Assembly (NCBI GenBank): GCA_958296445.1
Contig: OY282565.1
Span: 3,397,570-3,461,569 of the forward strand
Source: an uncultured Dehalococcoidia bacterium
GTDB lineage: Bacteria > Chloroflexota > Dehalococcoidia > Lucifugimonadales > UBA3495
DNA: 64,000 nt
Direction of reading: 5' to 3'
The translations under genes were made by a program, and so were the position numbers. Positions 51,801-59,979 of the stretch are shown here, piece after piece. The notes below the pieces were generated by a model. That model was not told where the DNA came from. It saw nothing but the letters and a program-made list of their open reading frames with translations, and ran no database searches. Within the stretch, counting starts at the first letter, position 1, and each line of letters opens with the position of its first letter.

Positions 51801-52607
51801 ATGACCACCCCCAAACCAACCACCATCCCGCAGCCAGCCCCCCCGGACATCATCCAGTTCCCCGACCCTCGCCCCTGCGATATGGATATGACCACTTACT
51901 ACCACCTGAATTTCCTGGCCTACCCATCGGCCCTAGCCTACGACTTGGGAAACCCGGACACCACCGTAATCATCAGCGAGATAGCCGCCGGCCTCCGCCC
52001 CACCGAAAGCTACGAGGGCATCCTGTTCCCCGACCTCCTCATCGCTTTCAACGCCAACCCCGCCGCCTGCCAAGCCCGCAACGGCTACCTAATCCCCGAA
52101 CAAGGCAAGCCCCCCGACTTTGTCCTCGAAGTAGCCTCCAAAACCACCGGCCAGCGCGACGAAGTCCACAAACGCCAAGCCTACGCCCAAATGGGCGTCC
52201 TAGAATACTGGCGCTTCGACCACACCGGCGGCCAATACCACCGCGCCCCCCTAGCCGGCGACACCCTCATCAACGCCCAATACCACCCCATACCCATCCA
52301 CCAAACCGACGACCAATACTACTGGGGACACAGCGCCACCCTAAACCTAGACCTATGCTGGCAAAACGGCCAACTGCGCTTCTGGAACCCAACCACCCAA
52401 CAATACCTAACCACCGACCACGAAGAACGCCAAGCCCGAGCCCAAGCCGAAGCCCAAGCCGAAAGCGAACGCGCCGCCCGCCGGGCCGCCGAAACCGCCC
52501 GCGCTCGAGCCCAAGCCCAACGGGACATTGAGCGCCAAGCACGCACCGAAGCCGAAGCCCGCATCCGCCAACTAGAGGCCGAACTACGCCGCCGCCCAAA
52601 CCCGTAG
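51801..52607 (+). CDS. Uma2-family PD-(D/E)xK nuclease-like protein, tandem copy 1
   Basis: The 268-residue Uma2 (DUF820) protein has the nuclease-fold signatures SYEGILFPDLLIAF (Asp) and PDFVLEVASKTT (Glu and Lys) followed by RDEVHKRQAYAQMGVLEYW. The N-terminus is the most divergent of the five copies (CDMDMTTYYHLNF). The C-terminus is a long Ala/Arg/Glu helix containing AESERAARRAAETARARA, shared with copy 4. A TATAAT lies at 51761-51766 and GGAGG 6 bp before the ATG, so the gene has its own promoter. Uma2 families are large in cyanobacteria and Chloroflexi; their function is not established. Confidence 0.88.
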   Translation: MTTPKPTTIPQPAPPDIIQFPDPRPCDMDMTTYYHLNFLAYPSALAYDLGNPDTTVIISEIAAGLRPTESYEGILFPDLLIAFNANPAACQARNGYLIPEQGKPPDFVLEVASKTTGQRDEVHKRQAYAQMGVLEYWRFDHTGGQYHRAPLAGDTLINAQYHPIPIHQTDDQYYWGHSATLNLDLCWQNGQLRFWNPTTQQYLTTDHEERQARAQAEAQAESERAARRAAETARARAQAQRDIERQARTEAEARIRQLEAELRRRPNP

Positions 52608-52639
52608 CCCGGCGGGGCATCCCCAGCCGCCACCTCGCC

Positions 52640-52734
52640 GACCCTATGGGTCGGCATCATCAACGCCATATCCCTTATGGTAAGCCAAACTGAACGACGA
52701 CAGCAGACAACCTGCCCCATCAACGACGACGCCC
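52640..52734 (-). pseudogene. Fossil tail of a Rieske oxygenase gene, spacer 1
   Basis: On the minus strand this stretch reads CLLSSFSLAYHKGYGVDDAD, matching SPLSSFRSAYHKGYAVDDAD at the C-terminus of the Rieske gene at 56895-58241. No other part of that gene is present. Confidence 0.7.
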
Positions 52735-52779
52735 CTGCTATAATAAGCCACCAAACCCGCCGCCCCGCGGAGGCCCAAT

Positions 52780-53565
52780 ATGACCACCCCCAAACCAGCC
52801 GCCATCCCCCAGCCGGCCCCGTCCAACATCCTCCAATTCCCCGACCCTCGCCCCTGCGATTTGGATATGACCACCTTCGACTACGTAAATTTCCCCGCCT
52901 ACCCCTCCGCCCTCGCCTACCACCTAGGCAACCCCGACACCACCGTAATCATCAGCGAAACCGCCGCCGGACTGCGCCCCACCGAAAGCTACGAAGGCAT
53001 CCTCTTCCCCGACCTCCTAATCGCCTTCAACGCCAGTCCGGCCAGCCGCCGCGCCCGCAACGGCTACCTAATCCCCGAACAAGGCAAGCCCCCCGACTTC
53101 GTCCTCGAAGTAGCCTCCAAAACCACCGGAGAGCGCGACGAAGTTCACAAACGCCAAGCCTACGCCCAAATGGGAGTACTCGAATACTGGCGCTTCGACC
53201 ACACCGGCGGCCAATACCACCGCGCCCCACTAGCCGGCGACACCCTAATCAACGGCCAATATCACCCCATCCCCATCCACCAAACCGACGACCAATACTA
53301 CTGGGGCCACAGCGCCACCCTAAACCTAGACCTATGCTGGCAAAACGGCCAACTACGCTTCTGGAACCCAACCACCCAACAATACCTAACCACCGACCAC
53401 GAAGAACGCACCGCCCGCGCCCAAGCCGAAGCCCAGCGCGACATCGAGCGCCAAGCCCGAGCCCAAGCCCAAGCCCAACGGGACATCGAGCGCCAAGCCC
53501 GCGCCCAAGCCGAAGCCCGCATCCGCCAACTAGAGGCCGAGCTACGCCGCCGCCCAAACCCGTAG
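52780..53565 (+). CDS. Uma2-family protein, tandem copy 2
   Basis: The 261-residue Uma2 protein has the same PD-(D/E)xK signature residues as copy 1 and a C-terminal helix with two ARAQ(A)QRDIERQ units. Its N-terminal block (SNILQFPDPRPCDLDMTTFD) equals that of copy 5. The TATAAT at 52739-52744 and GGAGG before the ATG are conserved in the array, so each copy is likely expressed separately. No frameshift or stop is present. Confidence 0.88.
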   Translation: MTTPKPAAIPQPAPSNILQFPDPRPCDLDMTTFDYVNFPAYPSALAYHLGNPDTTVIISETAAGLRPTESYEGILFPDLLIAFNASPASRRARNGYLIPEQGKPPDFVLEVASKTTGERDEVHKRQAYAQMGVLEYWRFDHTGGQYHRAPLAGDTLINGQYHPIPIHQTDDQYYWGHSATLNLDLCWQNGQLRFWNPTTQQYLTTDHEERTARAQAEAQRDIERQARAQAQAQRDIERQARAQAEARIRQLEAELRRRPNP

Positions 53566-53598
53566 CCCGGCGGGGCATCACCCAGCCGCCACCTCGCC

Positions 53599-53690
53599 GA
53601 CCCTATGGGTCGGCATCATCAACGCCATATCCCTTATGGTAAGCCAACCGAAACGGCGACAGCAGACAACCCGCCAGCGACGACGCCCCT
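53599..53690 (-). pseudogene. Fossil tail of a Rieske oxygenase gene, spacer 2
   Basis: Same remnant as in spacer 1, in the spacer subtype with CCGCCAGCGACGACG and shorter by several bases. Confidence 0.65.
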
Positions 53691-53733
53691 GCTATAATAA
53701 GCCACCCAACCCGCCGCCCCGCGGAGGCCCAAC

Positions 53734-54519
53734 ATGACCACCCCCAAATCCGCCGCCATCCCCCAGCCGGCCCCGCCCGAAATCCTCCAATTCCCCGACC
53801 CTCGCCCCTGCGATTTGGATATGACCACCTTCGACTACGTAAATTTCCCCGCCTACCCCTCCGCCCTCGCCTACCACCTGGGCAACCCCGACACCACCGT
53901 AATCATCAGCGAAACCGCCGCCGGCCTCCGCCCCACCGAAAGCTACGAAGGCATCCTCTTCCCCGACCTCCTAATCGCCTTCAACGCCAGTCCGGCCAGC
54001 CGCCGCGCCCGCAACGGCTACCTAATCCCCGAACAAGGCAAGCCCCCCGACTTCGTCCTCGAAGTAGCCTCCAAAACCACCGGAGAGCGCGACGAAGTCC
54101 ACAAACGCCAAGCCTACGCCCAAATGGGCGTCCTAGAATACTGGCGCTTCGACCACACCGGCGGCCAATACCACCGCGCCCCCCTAGCCGGCGACACCCT
54201 AATCAACGCCCAATACCACCCCATCCCCATCCACCAAACCGACGACCAATACTACTGGGGCCACAGCGCCACCCTAAACCTAGACCTATGCTGGCAAAAC
54301 GGCCAACTACGCTTCTGGAACCCAACCACCCAACAATACCTAACCACCGACCACGAAGAACGCACCGCCCGCGCCCAAGCCGAAGCCCAGCGCGACATCG
54401 AGCGCCAAGCCCGAGCCCAAGCCCAAGCCCAACGGGACATCGAGCGCCAAGCCCGCGCCCAAGCCGAAGCCCGCATCCGCCAACTAGAGGCCGAGCTACG
54501 CCGCCGCCCAAACCCGTAG
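53734..54519 (+). CDS. Uma2-family protein, tandem copy 3
   Basis: The 261-residue protein is nearly identical to copy 2 except for the N-terminal block (SAAIPQPAPPEILQFPDP), which is shared with copy 4. The catalytic-type residues (PDLLI, LEVASK) are intact. The TATAAT is at 53693-53698 and GGAGG precedes the ATG. The high DNA identity to copies 2 and 4 means short-read assemblies may collapse it. Confidence 0.88.
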   Translation: MTTPKSAAIPQPAPPEILQFPDPRPCDLDMTTFDYVNFPAYPSALAYHLGNPDTTVIISETAAGLRPTESYEGILFPDLLIAFNASPASRRARNGYLIPEQGKPPDFVLEVASKTTGERDEVHKRQAYAQMGVLEYWRFDHTGGQYHRAPLAGDTLINAQYHPIPIHQTDDQYYWGHSATLNLDLCWQNGQLRFWNPTTQQYLTTDHEERTARAQAEAQRDIERQARAQAQAQRDIERQARAQAEARIRQLEAELRRRPNP

Positions 54520-54552
54520 CCCGGCGGGGCATCACCCAGCCGCCACCTCGCC

Positions 54553-54644
54553 GACCCTATGGGTCGGCATCATCAACGCCATATCCCTTATGGTAAGCCA
54601 ACCGAAACGGCGACAGCAGACAACCCGCCAGCGACGACGCCCCT
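54553..54644 (-). pseudogene. Fossil tail of a Rieske oxygenase gene, spacer 3
   Basis: Essentially identical to the remnant in spacer 2. Confidence 0.65.
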
Positions 54645-54687
54645 GCTATAATAAGCCACCCAACCCGCCGCCCCGCGGAGGCCCAAC

Positions 54688-55494
54688 ATGACCACCCCCA
54701 AATCCGCCGCCATCCCCCAGCCGGCCCCGCCCGAAATCCTCCAGTTCCCCGACCCTCGCCCCTGCGATTTGGATATGACCACCTTCGACTACGTAAATTT
54801 CCCCGCCTACCCCTCCGCCCTAGCCTACCACCTAGGCAACCCCGACACCACCGTAATCATCAGCGAAACCGCCGCCGGACTGCGCCCCACCGAAAGCTAC
54901 GAAGGCATCCTCTTCCCCGACCTCCTAATCGCCTTCAACGCCAGTCCGGCCAGCCGCCGCGCCCGCAACGGCTACCTAATCCCCGAACAAGGCAAGCCCC
55001 CCGACTTCGTCCTCGAAGTAGCCTCCAAAACCACCGGAGAGCGCGACGAAGTCCACAAACGCCAAGCCTACGCCCAAATGGGCGTCCTAGAATACTGGCG
55101 CTTCGACCACACCGGCGGCCAATACCACCGCGCCCCCCTAGCCGGCGACACCCTCATCAACGCCCAATACCACCCCATACCCATCCACCAAACCGACGAC
55201 CAATACTACTGGGGACACAGCGCCACCCTAAACCTAGACCTATGCTGGCAAAACGGCCAACTGCGCTTCTGGAACCCAACCACCCAACTATACCTAACCA
55301 CCGACCACGAAGAACGCCAAGCCCGAGCCCAAGCCGAAGCCCAAGCCGAAAGCGAACGCGCCGCCCGCCGGGCCGCCGAAACCGCCCGCGCTCGAGCCCA
55401 AGCCCAACGGGACATTGAGCGCCAAGCACGCACCGAAGCCGAAGCCCGCATCCGCCAACTAGAGGCCGAACTACGCCGCCGCCCAAACCCGTAG
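54688..55494 (+). CDS. Uma2-family protein, tandem copy 4 (chimeric)
   Basis: The 268-residue protein has the first part as in copy 3 (PEILQFPDPRPCDLDMTTFD) and the last part, including AESERAARRAAETARARA, as in copy 1. The switch lies in the conserved central block, which shows that sequence has been exchanged between copies. One substitution (TTQLYL for TTQQYL) is unique. The TATAAT at 54647-54652 and GGAGG precede the ATG. Confidence 0.88.
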   Translation: MTTPKSAAIPQPAPPEILQFPDPRPCDLDMTTFDYVNFPAYPSALAYHLGNPDTTVIISETAAGLRPTESYEGILFPDLLIAFNASPASRRARNGYLIPEQGKPPDFVLEVASKTTGERDEVHKRQAYAQMGVLEYWRFDHTGGQYHRAPLAGDTLINAQYHPIPIHQTDDQYYWGHSATLNLDLCWQNGQLRFWNPTTQLYLTTDHEERQARAQAEAQAESERAARRAAETARARAQAQRDIERQARTEAEARIRQLEAELRRRPNP

Positions 55495-55526
55495 CCCGGC
55501 GGGGCATCCCCAGCCGCCACCTCGCC

Positions 55527-55621
55527 GACCCTATGGGTCGGCATCATCAACGCCATATCCCTTATGGTAAGCCAAACTGAACGACGACAGCAGACAACCT
55601 GCCCCATCAACGACGACGCCC
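55527..55621 (-). pseudogene. Fossil tail of a Rieske oxygenase gene, spacer 4
   Basis: Same as the remnant in spacer 1, indicating that spacers 1 and 4 were copied together with their flanking Uma2 segments. Confidence 0.7.
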
Positions 55622-55666
55622 CTGCTATAATAAGCTACCAAACCCGCCGCCCCGCGGAGGCCCAAT

Positions 55667-56368
55667 ATGACCACCCCCAAACCAGCCGCCATCCCCCAGC
55701 CGGCCCCGTCCAACATCCTCCAATTCCCCGACCCTCGCCCCTGCGATTTGGATATGACCACCTTCGACTACGTAAATTTCCCCGCCTACCCCTCCGCCCT
55801 CGCCTACCACCTAGGCAACCCCGACACCACCGTAATCATCAGCGAAACCGCCGCCGGACTGCGCCCCACCGAAAGCTACGAAGGCATCCTCTTCCCCGAC
55901 CTCCTCATAGCCTTCAACGCCAGTCCGGCCAGCCGCCGCGCCCGCAACGGCTACCTAATCCCCGAACAAGGCAAGCCCCCCGACTTCGTCCTCGAAGTAG
56001 CCTCCAAAACCACCGGAGAGCGCGACGAAGTTCACAAACGCCAAGCCTACGCCCAAATGGGAGTACTCGAATACTGGCGCTTCGACCACACCGGCGGCCA
56101 ATACCACCGCGCCCCACTAGCCGGCGACACCCTAATCAACGGCCAATATCACCCCATCCCCATCCACCAAACCGACGACCAATACTACTGGGGCCACAGC
56201 GCCACCCTAAACCTAGACCTATGCTGGCAAAACGGCCAACTACGCTTCTGGAACCCAACCACCCAACAATACCTAACCACCGACCACGAAGAACGCCAAG
56301 CCCGAGCCCAAGCCGAAGCCCGCATCCGCCAACTGGAAGCCGAACTACGCCGCCGCCCCAACCCATAA
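55667..56368 (+). CDS. Uma2-family protein, tandem copy 5 (short tail)
   Basis: The 233-residue protein starts like copy 2, but the C-terminal helix is reduced to one RQARAQAEARIRQLEAELRR unit. Nuclease-type motifs are intact. The TATAAT is at 55626-55631. Its last 25 bases of coding sequence recur at 56852-56876 beyond the TIR gene, so a cassette seems to have entered the end of an Uma2 gene here. Confidence 0.87.
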   Translation: MTTPKPAAIPQPAPSNILQFPDPRPCDLDMTTFDYVNFPAYPSALAYHLGNPDTTVIISETAAGLRPTESYEGILFPDLLIAFNASPASRRARNGYLIPEQGKPPDFVLEVASKTTGERDEVHKRQAYAQMGVLEYWRFDHTGGQYHRAPLAGDTLINGQYHPIPIHQTDDQYYWGHSATLNLDLCWQNGQLRFWNPTTQQYLTTDHEERQARAQAEARIRQLEAELRRRPNP

Positions 56369-56407
56369 CCGCCGAATCACCCCACCAGGCCCGGGAGTGC
56401 CCCAACG

Positions 56408-56794
56408 CTACCGCCCCGGAAACAACTCCGCCAGCTTGGCGTTAATGCGTGTCCATCGCCAAGGTATTGGCGCACCCAAACGCGGCACACCACGGTATGG
56501 CCTATTTTGCGGCCTGACCTGGATAACCGGCTTACCCAAACTGCGGGCTATGTCGGTTTCTACTATGACTCCCGGAGAATTGTGCGTGTCCTCCCCGATA
56601 AGGACAATCACCACATCGCAGACGCGAATCGCTTCCCTGGCCTTTCTCCTCCACTTTTCGTCCGGGTAGGCTTCATTAAGCGAACAGTTGCGGACGCGGT
56701 GTTGGGTTTGCGTTCTGGCCTGTTCGTAAAAGTTGTTCTTGAGATCGACGTCTTTGTCGAACTCAAAGCTGACAAATATGTTCAAGGTAGGCAT
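56408..56794 (-). CDS. ThsB-like TIR protein (DUF1863)
   Basis: The 128-residue protein starts MPTLNIFVSFEFDKDVDLK and has CDVVIVLIGEDTHNSPGVIVE followed by TDIARSLGKPVIQV, the core of the DUF1863/ThsB TIR-like family used in Thoeris anti-phage systems as a signal-generating sensor. No ThsA-like SIR2 or channel gene is adjacent, so it is solitary here or the partner lies elsewhere. GGGAGGG precedes the ATG. GC is far lower than in the flanking Uma2 and Rieske genes, and flanking 25-bp direct repeats suggest insertion. Confidence 0.8.
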   Translation of the reverse strand: MPTLNIFVSFEFDKDVDLKNNFYEQARTQTQHRVRNCSLNEAYPDEKWRRKAREAIRVCDVVIVLIGEDTHNSPGVIVETDIARSLGKPVIQVRPQNRPYRGVPRLGAPIPWRWTRINAKLAELFPGR

Positions 56795-56894
56795 TGTACT
56801 TTCCCTCCCTTAGTCCTGTTTAACAGGAGACCGTCCGCTTGGCTCTGTAGGGCCGAACTCCGCCGCCGCCCCAACCTCCCAGCCCCCCACACCA

Positions 56895-58241
56895 TCACCC
56901 CACCGCCCTCTCAATCCGCCGCATCATATCCACCACCAGCGGCATCGCCGGCCCATAGCGGTCAGCGTCATCAACCGCGTACCCCTTATGATAAGCCGAC
57001 CGGAACGACGACAGCGGACTGCCCGCCCCCGTAAGCGACGACGTCCCTTCCGCCTCCCCCTCGTCCCAATGCCCCCCGTGTATCAGCCCCGGCATAGCCT
57101 CCGCATCCCGAAAAACGTTCATCGGGTCGCCACCGTCCTCCACGATTCGCATCTGCTCCTCCAACTGGCGACGCAAAAACACCACCGGCAAGTCCGTGCG
57201 CCCCAAGTGTTCCTGCGTGCGGTCCGTAATCGCCCCCTGCGAAATCCAGGCGTGCGCGTCCTGCGCCAGCACAAAATCCAGAATCGGGCGCCCGTCATCA
57301 TCAAACAGCGGCACGTCGTAATAAGGAATGCTCTCCTGCACCGGCGCAGCAACCTCGTCCGGCGCCAGATAGCACCCATAATTGATATGGTAAGTGTTCG
57401 TGTCATCCACCGGAACCCGAATCTGAAACTCCTGCCGCACCATCCCCGGCCCCCCCGTCTGCGTGTAAAACGGGAAAATCACCGTCGCATGACGCGATAT
57501 ATGATCCCGGTCAGCCCCCAACGCCTTGGCATACTTGATGCCCTTCTCCATCCCGTACCGGGTGGCGTTGGCGTAAAGCGACTCAATCCCCCGCCCCAAA
57601 TTCATCCGCGAAAAAAGAGTATGCATCTGCCCGTCGGCGGCCCGTTCCTCCAGCTTCCCCTGCTTCCGCAGCACATACTCAAACAGATTGCCGTGCAGAT
57701 AAACGCTATGCGTAGGGTCGCCCGTGTTTTCGTGGCACTGCAACCAGTTGCAAGCCAGCCGCATAATCCCAATCTGCCGTATCGCGTTAGGCATCACAAA
57801 CAAATCCCACGGCGGCAACAACGGCGCCGGCCCCGGCCCCATATAGGCCCACACCAGCCCGCCCATTTCCCGCACCGGATACCCCTTGATGCGTATACGA
57901 TCCTTAAACGGATCATTAGGCGACTCCAGCGGCGTATCCACGCAACGCCCCGCCGGGTCAAACATCCAGCCGTGATAACAGCAACGCAGCCCGCCCTCGT
58001 CCGGTATCCCGTACCGCAGCTCCGTAAGCCGGTGCGGGCAGCGGTCGCCAATCAGCCCCATCTGCCCGTCCGCCGAGCGAAACAGCACCAAATCCTCCCC
58101 CAGCAGCCGCACCGCCATCACATCCTCCTCCACCAGTTGCGCCGCCGGGCGCACCGGCAGCCAATAGCGCCGCATCAGCTCCCCCATAGGCGTCCCCGGC
58201 CCCACCCGCGTCAAACGGTCATTCGCCTCAGCAGTAAGCAT
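56895..58241 (-). CDS. Rieske non-haem iron oxygenase, copy 2
   Basis: The 448-residue protein carries the Rieske ligands CPHR and CCYHGW and the mononuclear iron site region NWLQCHENTGDPTHSVYLH. It is related to the protein at 49848-51158 but not a close copy. ATG 58241 is preceded by GGGGAGGG at 8-9 bp; the frame extends to 58259. The C-terminal segment SSFRSAYHKGYAVDDAD recurs as a fossil in all four Uma2 spacers, so a similar gene once lay beside an ancestral Uma2 gene. Electron-transfer partners are not in the window; substrate unknown. Confidence 0.9.
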   Translation of the reverse strand: MLTAEANDRLTRVGPGTPMGELMRRYWLPVRPAAQLVEEDVMAVRLLGEDLVLFRSADGQMGLIGDRCPHRLTELRYGIPDEGGLRCCYHGWMFDPAGRCVDTPLESPNDPFKDRIRIKGYPVREMGGLVWAYMGPGPAPLLPPWDLFVMPNAIRQIGIMRLACNWLQCHENTGDPTHSVYLHGNLFEYVLRKQGKLEERAADGQMHTLFSRMNLGRGIESLYANATRYGMEKGIKYAKALGADRDHISRHATVIFPFYTQTGGPGMVRQEFQIRVPVDDTNTYHINYGCYLAPDEVAAPVQESIPYYDVPLFDDDGRPILDFVLAQDAHAWISQGAITDRTQEHLGRTDLPVVFLRRQLEEQMRIVEDGGDPMNVFRDAEAMPGLIHGGHWDEGEAEGTSSLTGAGSPLSSFRSAYHKGYAVDDADRYGPAMPLVVDMMRRIERAVG

Positions 58242-58295
58242 TACGCAATCCCTCCCCAAAATCGGCGTCCTTAAATCACCCCGTCACTCCCGCCA

Positions 58296-58328
58296 CATCC
58301 CGTCATTCCCGCGAAAGCGGGAATCCCA
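58296..58328. repeat. Family D hairpin
   Basis: TTCCCGCGAAAGCGGGAA with flanking CGTCA and TCCC, between the divergent Rieske and amidase genes. Confidence 0.7.
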
Positions 58329-58401
58329 ACCCCCGCCAAGAACCCCCAAAATGAACCCCAGACAGTATAAACTATACCCCAAACGCGCGGGAGTTACTCC
58401 A

Positions 58402-59607
58402 ATGAACACCACCAACCAACGCCTACCCGTCAACGACACCCTAGGCGCCTTCTGCACCGACACCGACGCCTACCTCCCCGGAACCCCCAACGGCCCCCTG
58501 TCCGGCCTAACCTTCGCCGCCAAAGACATCTTCGACGTCGCCGGCCACATCACCGGCGGCGGCAACCCCGACTGGAAAGCCACCCACCCCCCGGCCCAGC
58601 GCAACGCCCGGATAATCCAAACCCTAACCGACGCCGGCGCCACTATGGTCGGCAAAACCCACACCGACGAACTAACCCGCGGCATCCTCGGCGAAAACGC
58701 CCACTACGGCACCCCCCTCAACCCCCGCGCCCCAGGCCGCGTCCCCGGCGGCTCCTCCAGCGGCTCCGCCTCCGCCGTCGCCGGCCGCCTGGTAGACTTC
58801 GCCCTAGGCTCCGACACCGGCGGCTCCGTCCGCATCCCCGCCAGCTTCTGCGGCCTCTACGGCCTCCGGCCCACCCACAACCGCATCCCCCTCGACGGCA
58901 TCCTCATGCAAGCCCCATCCTACGACACCATCGGCTGGTTCGCCCGCGACCCCGCCACCTTCGCCCGCGTAGCCGAAACCGTATTCGGCTCAACCATATC
59001 CCCCCAACCCCCCGAGCGAATAATAATCGCCCAAGACCTATTCGACGCCGCCGAACCCGCCGTAGCCGCCGCCCTCCGCCCCATCGCCGACCGCATCGCC
59101 GCAATGTCCCCCAACTCCCAAACCCTCCAACTAGCCCCCGACGGCCTAGACGACTGGGCCTCCCAGCAAAACATCCTCCAATCCATCGAAGCCTGGGAAA
59201 CCCTGGCCGACTGGATTGACGCCGTAAACCCCCGCTTCAGCTACTGGGTAACCGAGCGCTACACCCTAATAGCGTCCCTAACCCAATCCCAGATCGACCA
59301 AGCCAAAGCGACCCGCCAAGCCGTCCGCCAGCGAATAGACGAAGTGCTGGCCGGGGGCGGCTTCCTATGCTTCCCCACCTCCCCCGTAGCCGCCCCGCCC
59401 CGCGCCCAGCGCCTATCCGAGCGCAAAACCGCCCTAGGCCAAATCATCCGCCTAACCTGCCTCGGCGGCACCACCGGCCGCCCCCAGCTATCCCTACCCC
59501 TAGCCCAAACCGACAACCTCCCCATCGGCCTATCCCTAATGGGCCACCCCAACAACGACGAAGCCCTAATATCCGCCGCCCTAACCCTACAACAATCCCT
59601 AACCTAG
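58402..59607 (+). CDS. Amidase-signature hydrolase
   Basis: The 401-residue amidase-signature enzyme has catalytic Lys41 (FAAKDIFD), cis-Ser in PGGSSSGSAS (Ser118) and nucleophile Ser142 in GSDTGGSVRIPA; the Ser-Ser spacing of 24 matches the family. It hydrolyses an amide bond in a small substrate. The ATG at 58402 follows GGGAG; the frame extends to 58351. It is not a GatA because GatB and GatC are absent and the C-terminal part is short. A cytoplasmic location is likely. Substrate unknown. Confidence 0.9.
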   Translation: MNTTNQRLPVNDTLGAFCTDTDAYLPGTPNGPLSGLTFAAKDIFDVAGHITGGGNPDWKATHPPAQRNARIIQTLTDAGATMVGKTHTDELTRGILGENAHYGTPLNPRAPGRVPGGSSSGSASAVAGRLVDFALGSDTGGSVRIPASFCGLYGLRPTHNRIPLDGILMQAPSYDTIGWFARDPATFARVAETVFGSTISPQPPERIIIAQDLFDAAEPAVAAALRPIADRIAAMSPNSQTLQLAPDGLDDWASQQNILQSIEAWETLADWIDAVNPRFSYWVTERYTLIASLTQSQIDQAKATRQAVRQRIDEVLAGGGFLCFPTSPVAAPPRAQRLSERKTALGQIIRLTCLGGTTGRPQLSLPLAQTDNLPIGLSLMGHPNNDEALISAALTLQQSLT

Positions 59608-59621
59608 CCCCCCAACACCCC

Positions 59622-59882
59622 ATAGGGGCGCACAACCATGCGCCCCCACCCCCGCAACCACGACCAAACCCCAACAAAAAACCACACCCGCCCCCGCACC
59701 CCGTAGGGGCGCACTGCCGTGCGCCCCCACCCTCCGCAACCACGACCAAACCCCAACAAAAAACCACACCCGCCCCCGCACCCCGTACGGGCGCACTGCC
59801 GTGCGCCCACACCCCCCGCAACCACGACCAAACCCCAACAAAAATTCCCTCCCCCTCCGGGGGAGGGCTAGGGTGGGGGCGT
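59622..59882. repeat. Three family C hairpins and one family F copy
   Basis: The gap 59608-59979 has no gene. Family C copies at 59622-59646, 59703-59726 and 59784-59808 alternate with a CCGCAACCACGACCAAACCC segment plus CAACAAAAA, forming three direct units of about 80 bp, and a family F hairpin ends the block at about 59846-59881. Confidence 0.75.
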
Positions 59883-59904
59883 CCCCCCAACACCCCCCAA
59901 CCCC

Positions 59905-59934
59905 TTGTCCAACCCCAACCCCGCGGCGTATAAT
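59905..59934 (+). promoter_or_regulatory. Probable promoter of the membrane-repeat gene
   Basis: TTGTCC (59905-59910) and a perfect TATAAT (59929-59934) are 18 bp apart. The start codon chosen for the next gene, GTG 59980, is 45 bp downstream. Confidence 0.6.
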
Positions 59935-59979
59935 CCGCCCCGGACAAAAAACCGCAAACAAACAACCGGGAGCCCGGCC

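Larger units (their letters stand above)
51801..56368 (+). repeat. Five-copy tandem array of Uma2 genes
   Basis: Gene starts are 979, 954, 954 and 979 bp apart. Copies 1 and 4 share a 268-residue form with an extended helix, copies 2 and 3 a 261-residue form, and copy 5 is 233 residues. N-terminal segments pair differently: copies 2 and 5 share SNILQFPDP, copies 3 and 4 share PEILQFPDP. Spacers 1 and 4 are nearly identical, as are spacers 2 and 3. This mosaic indicates repeated unequal crossover or gene conversion. Confidence 0.88.

Noticed and set aside
58402..59607. GatA subunit of the tRNA amidotransferase
   Set aside because: No GatB or GatC nearby and the C-terminal region is too short and divergent.
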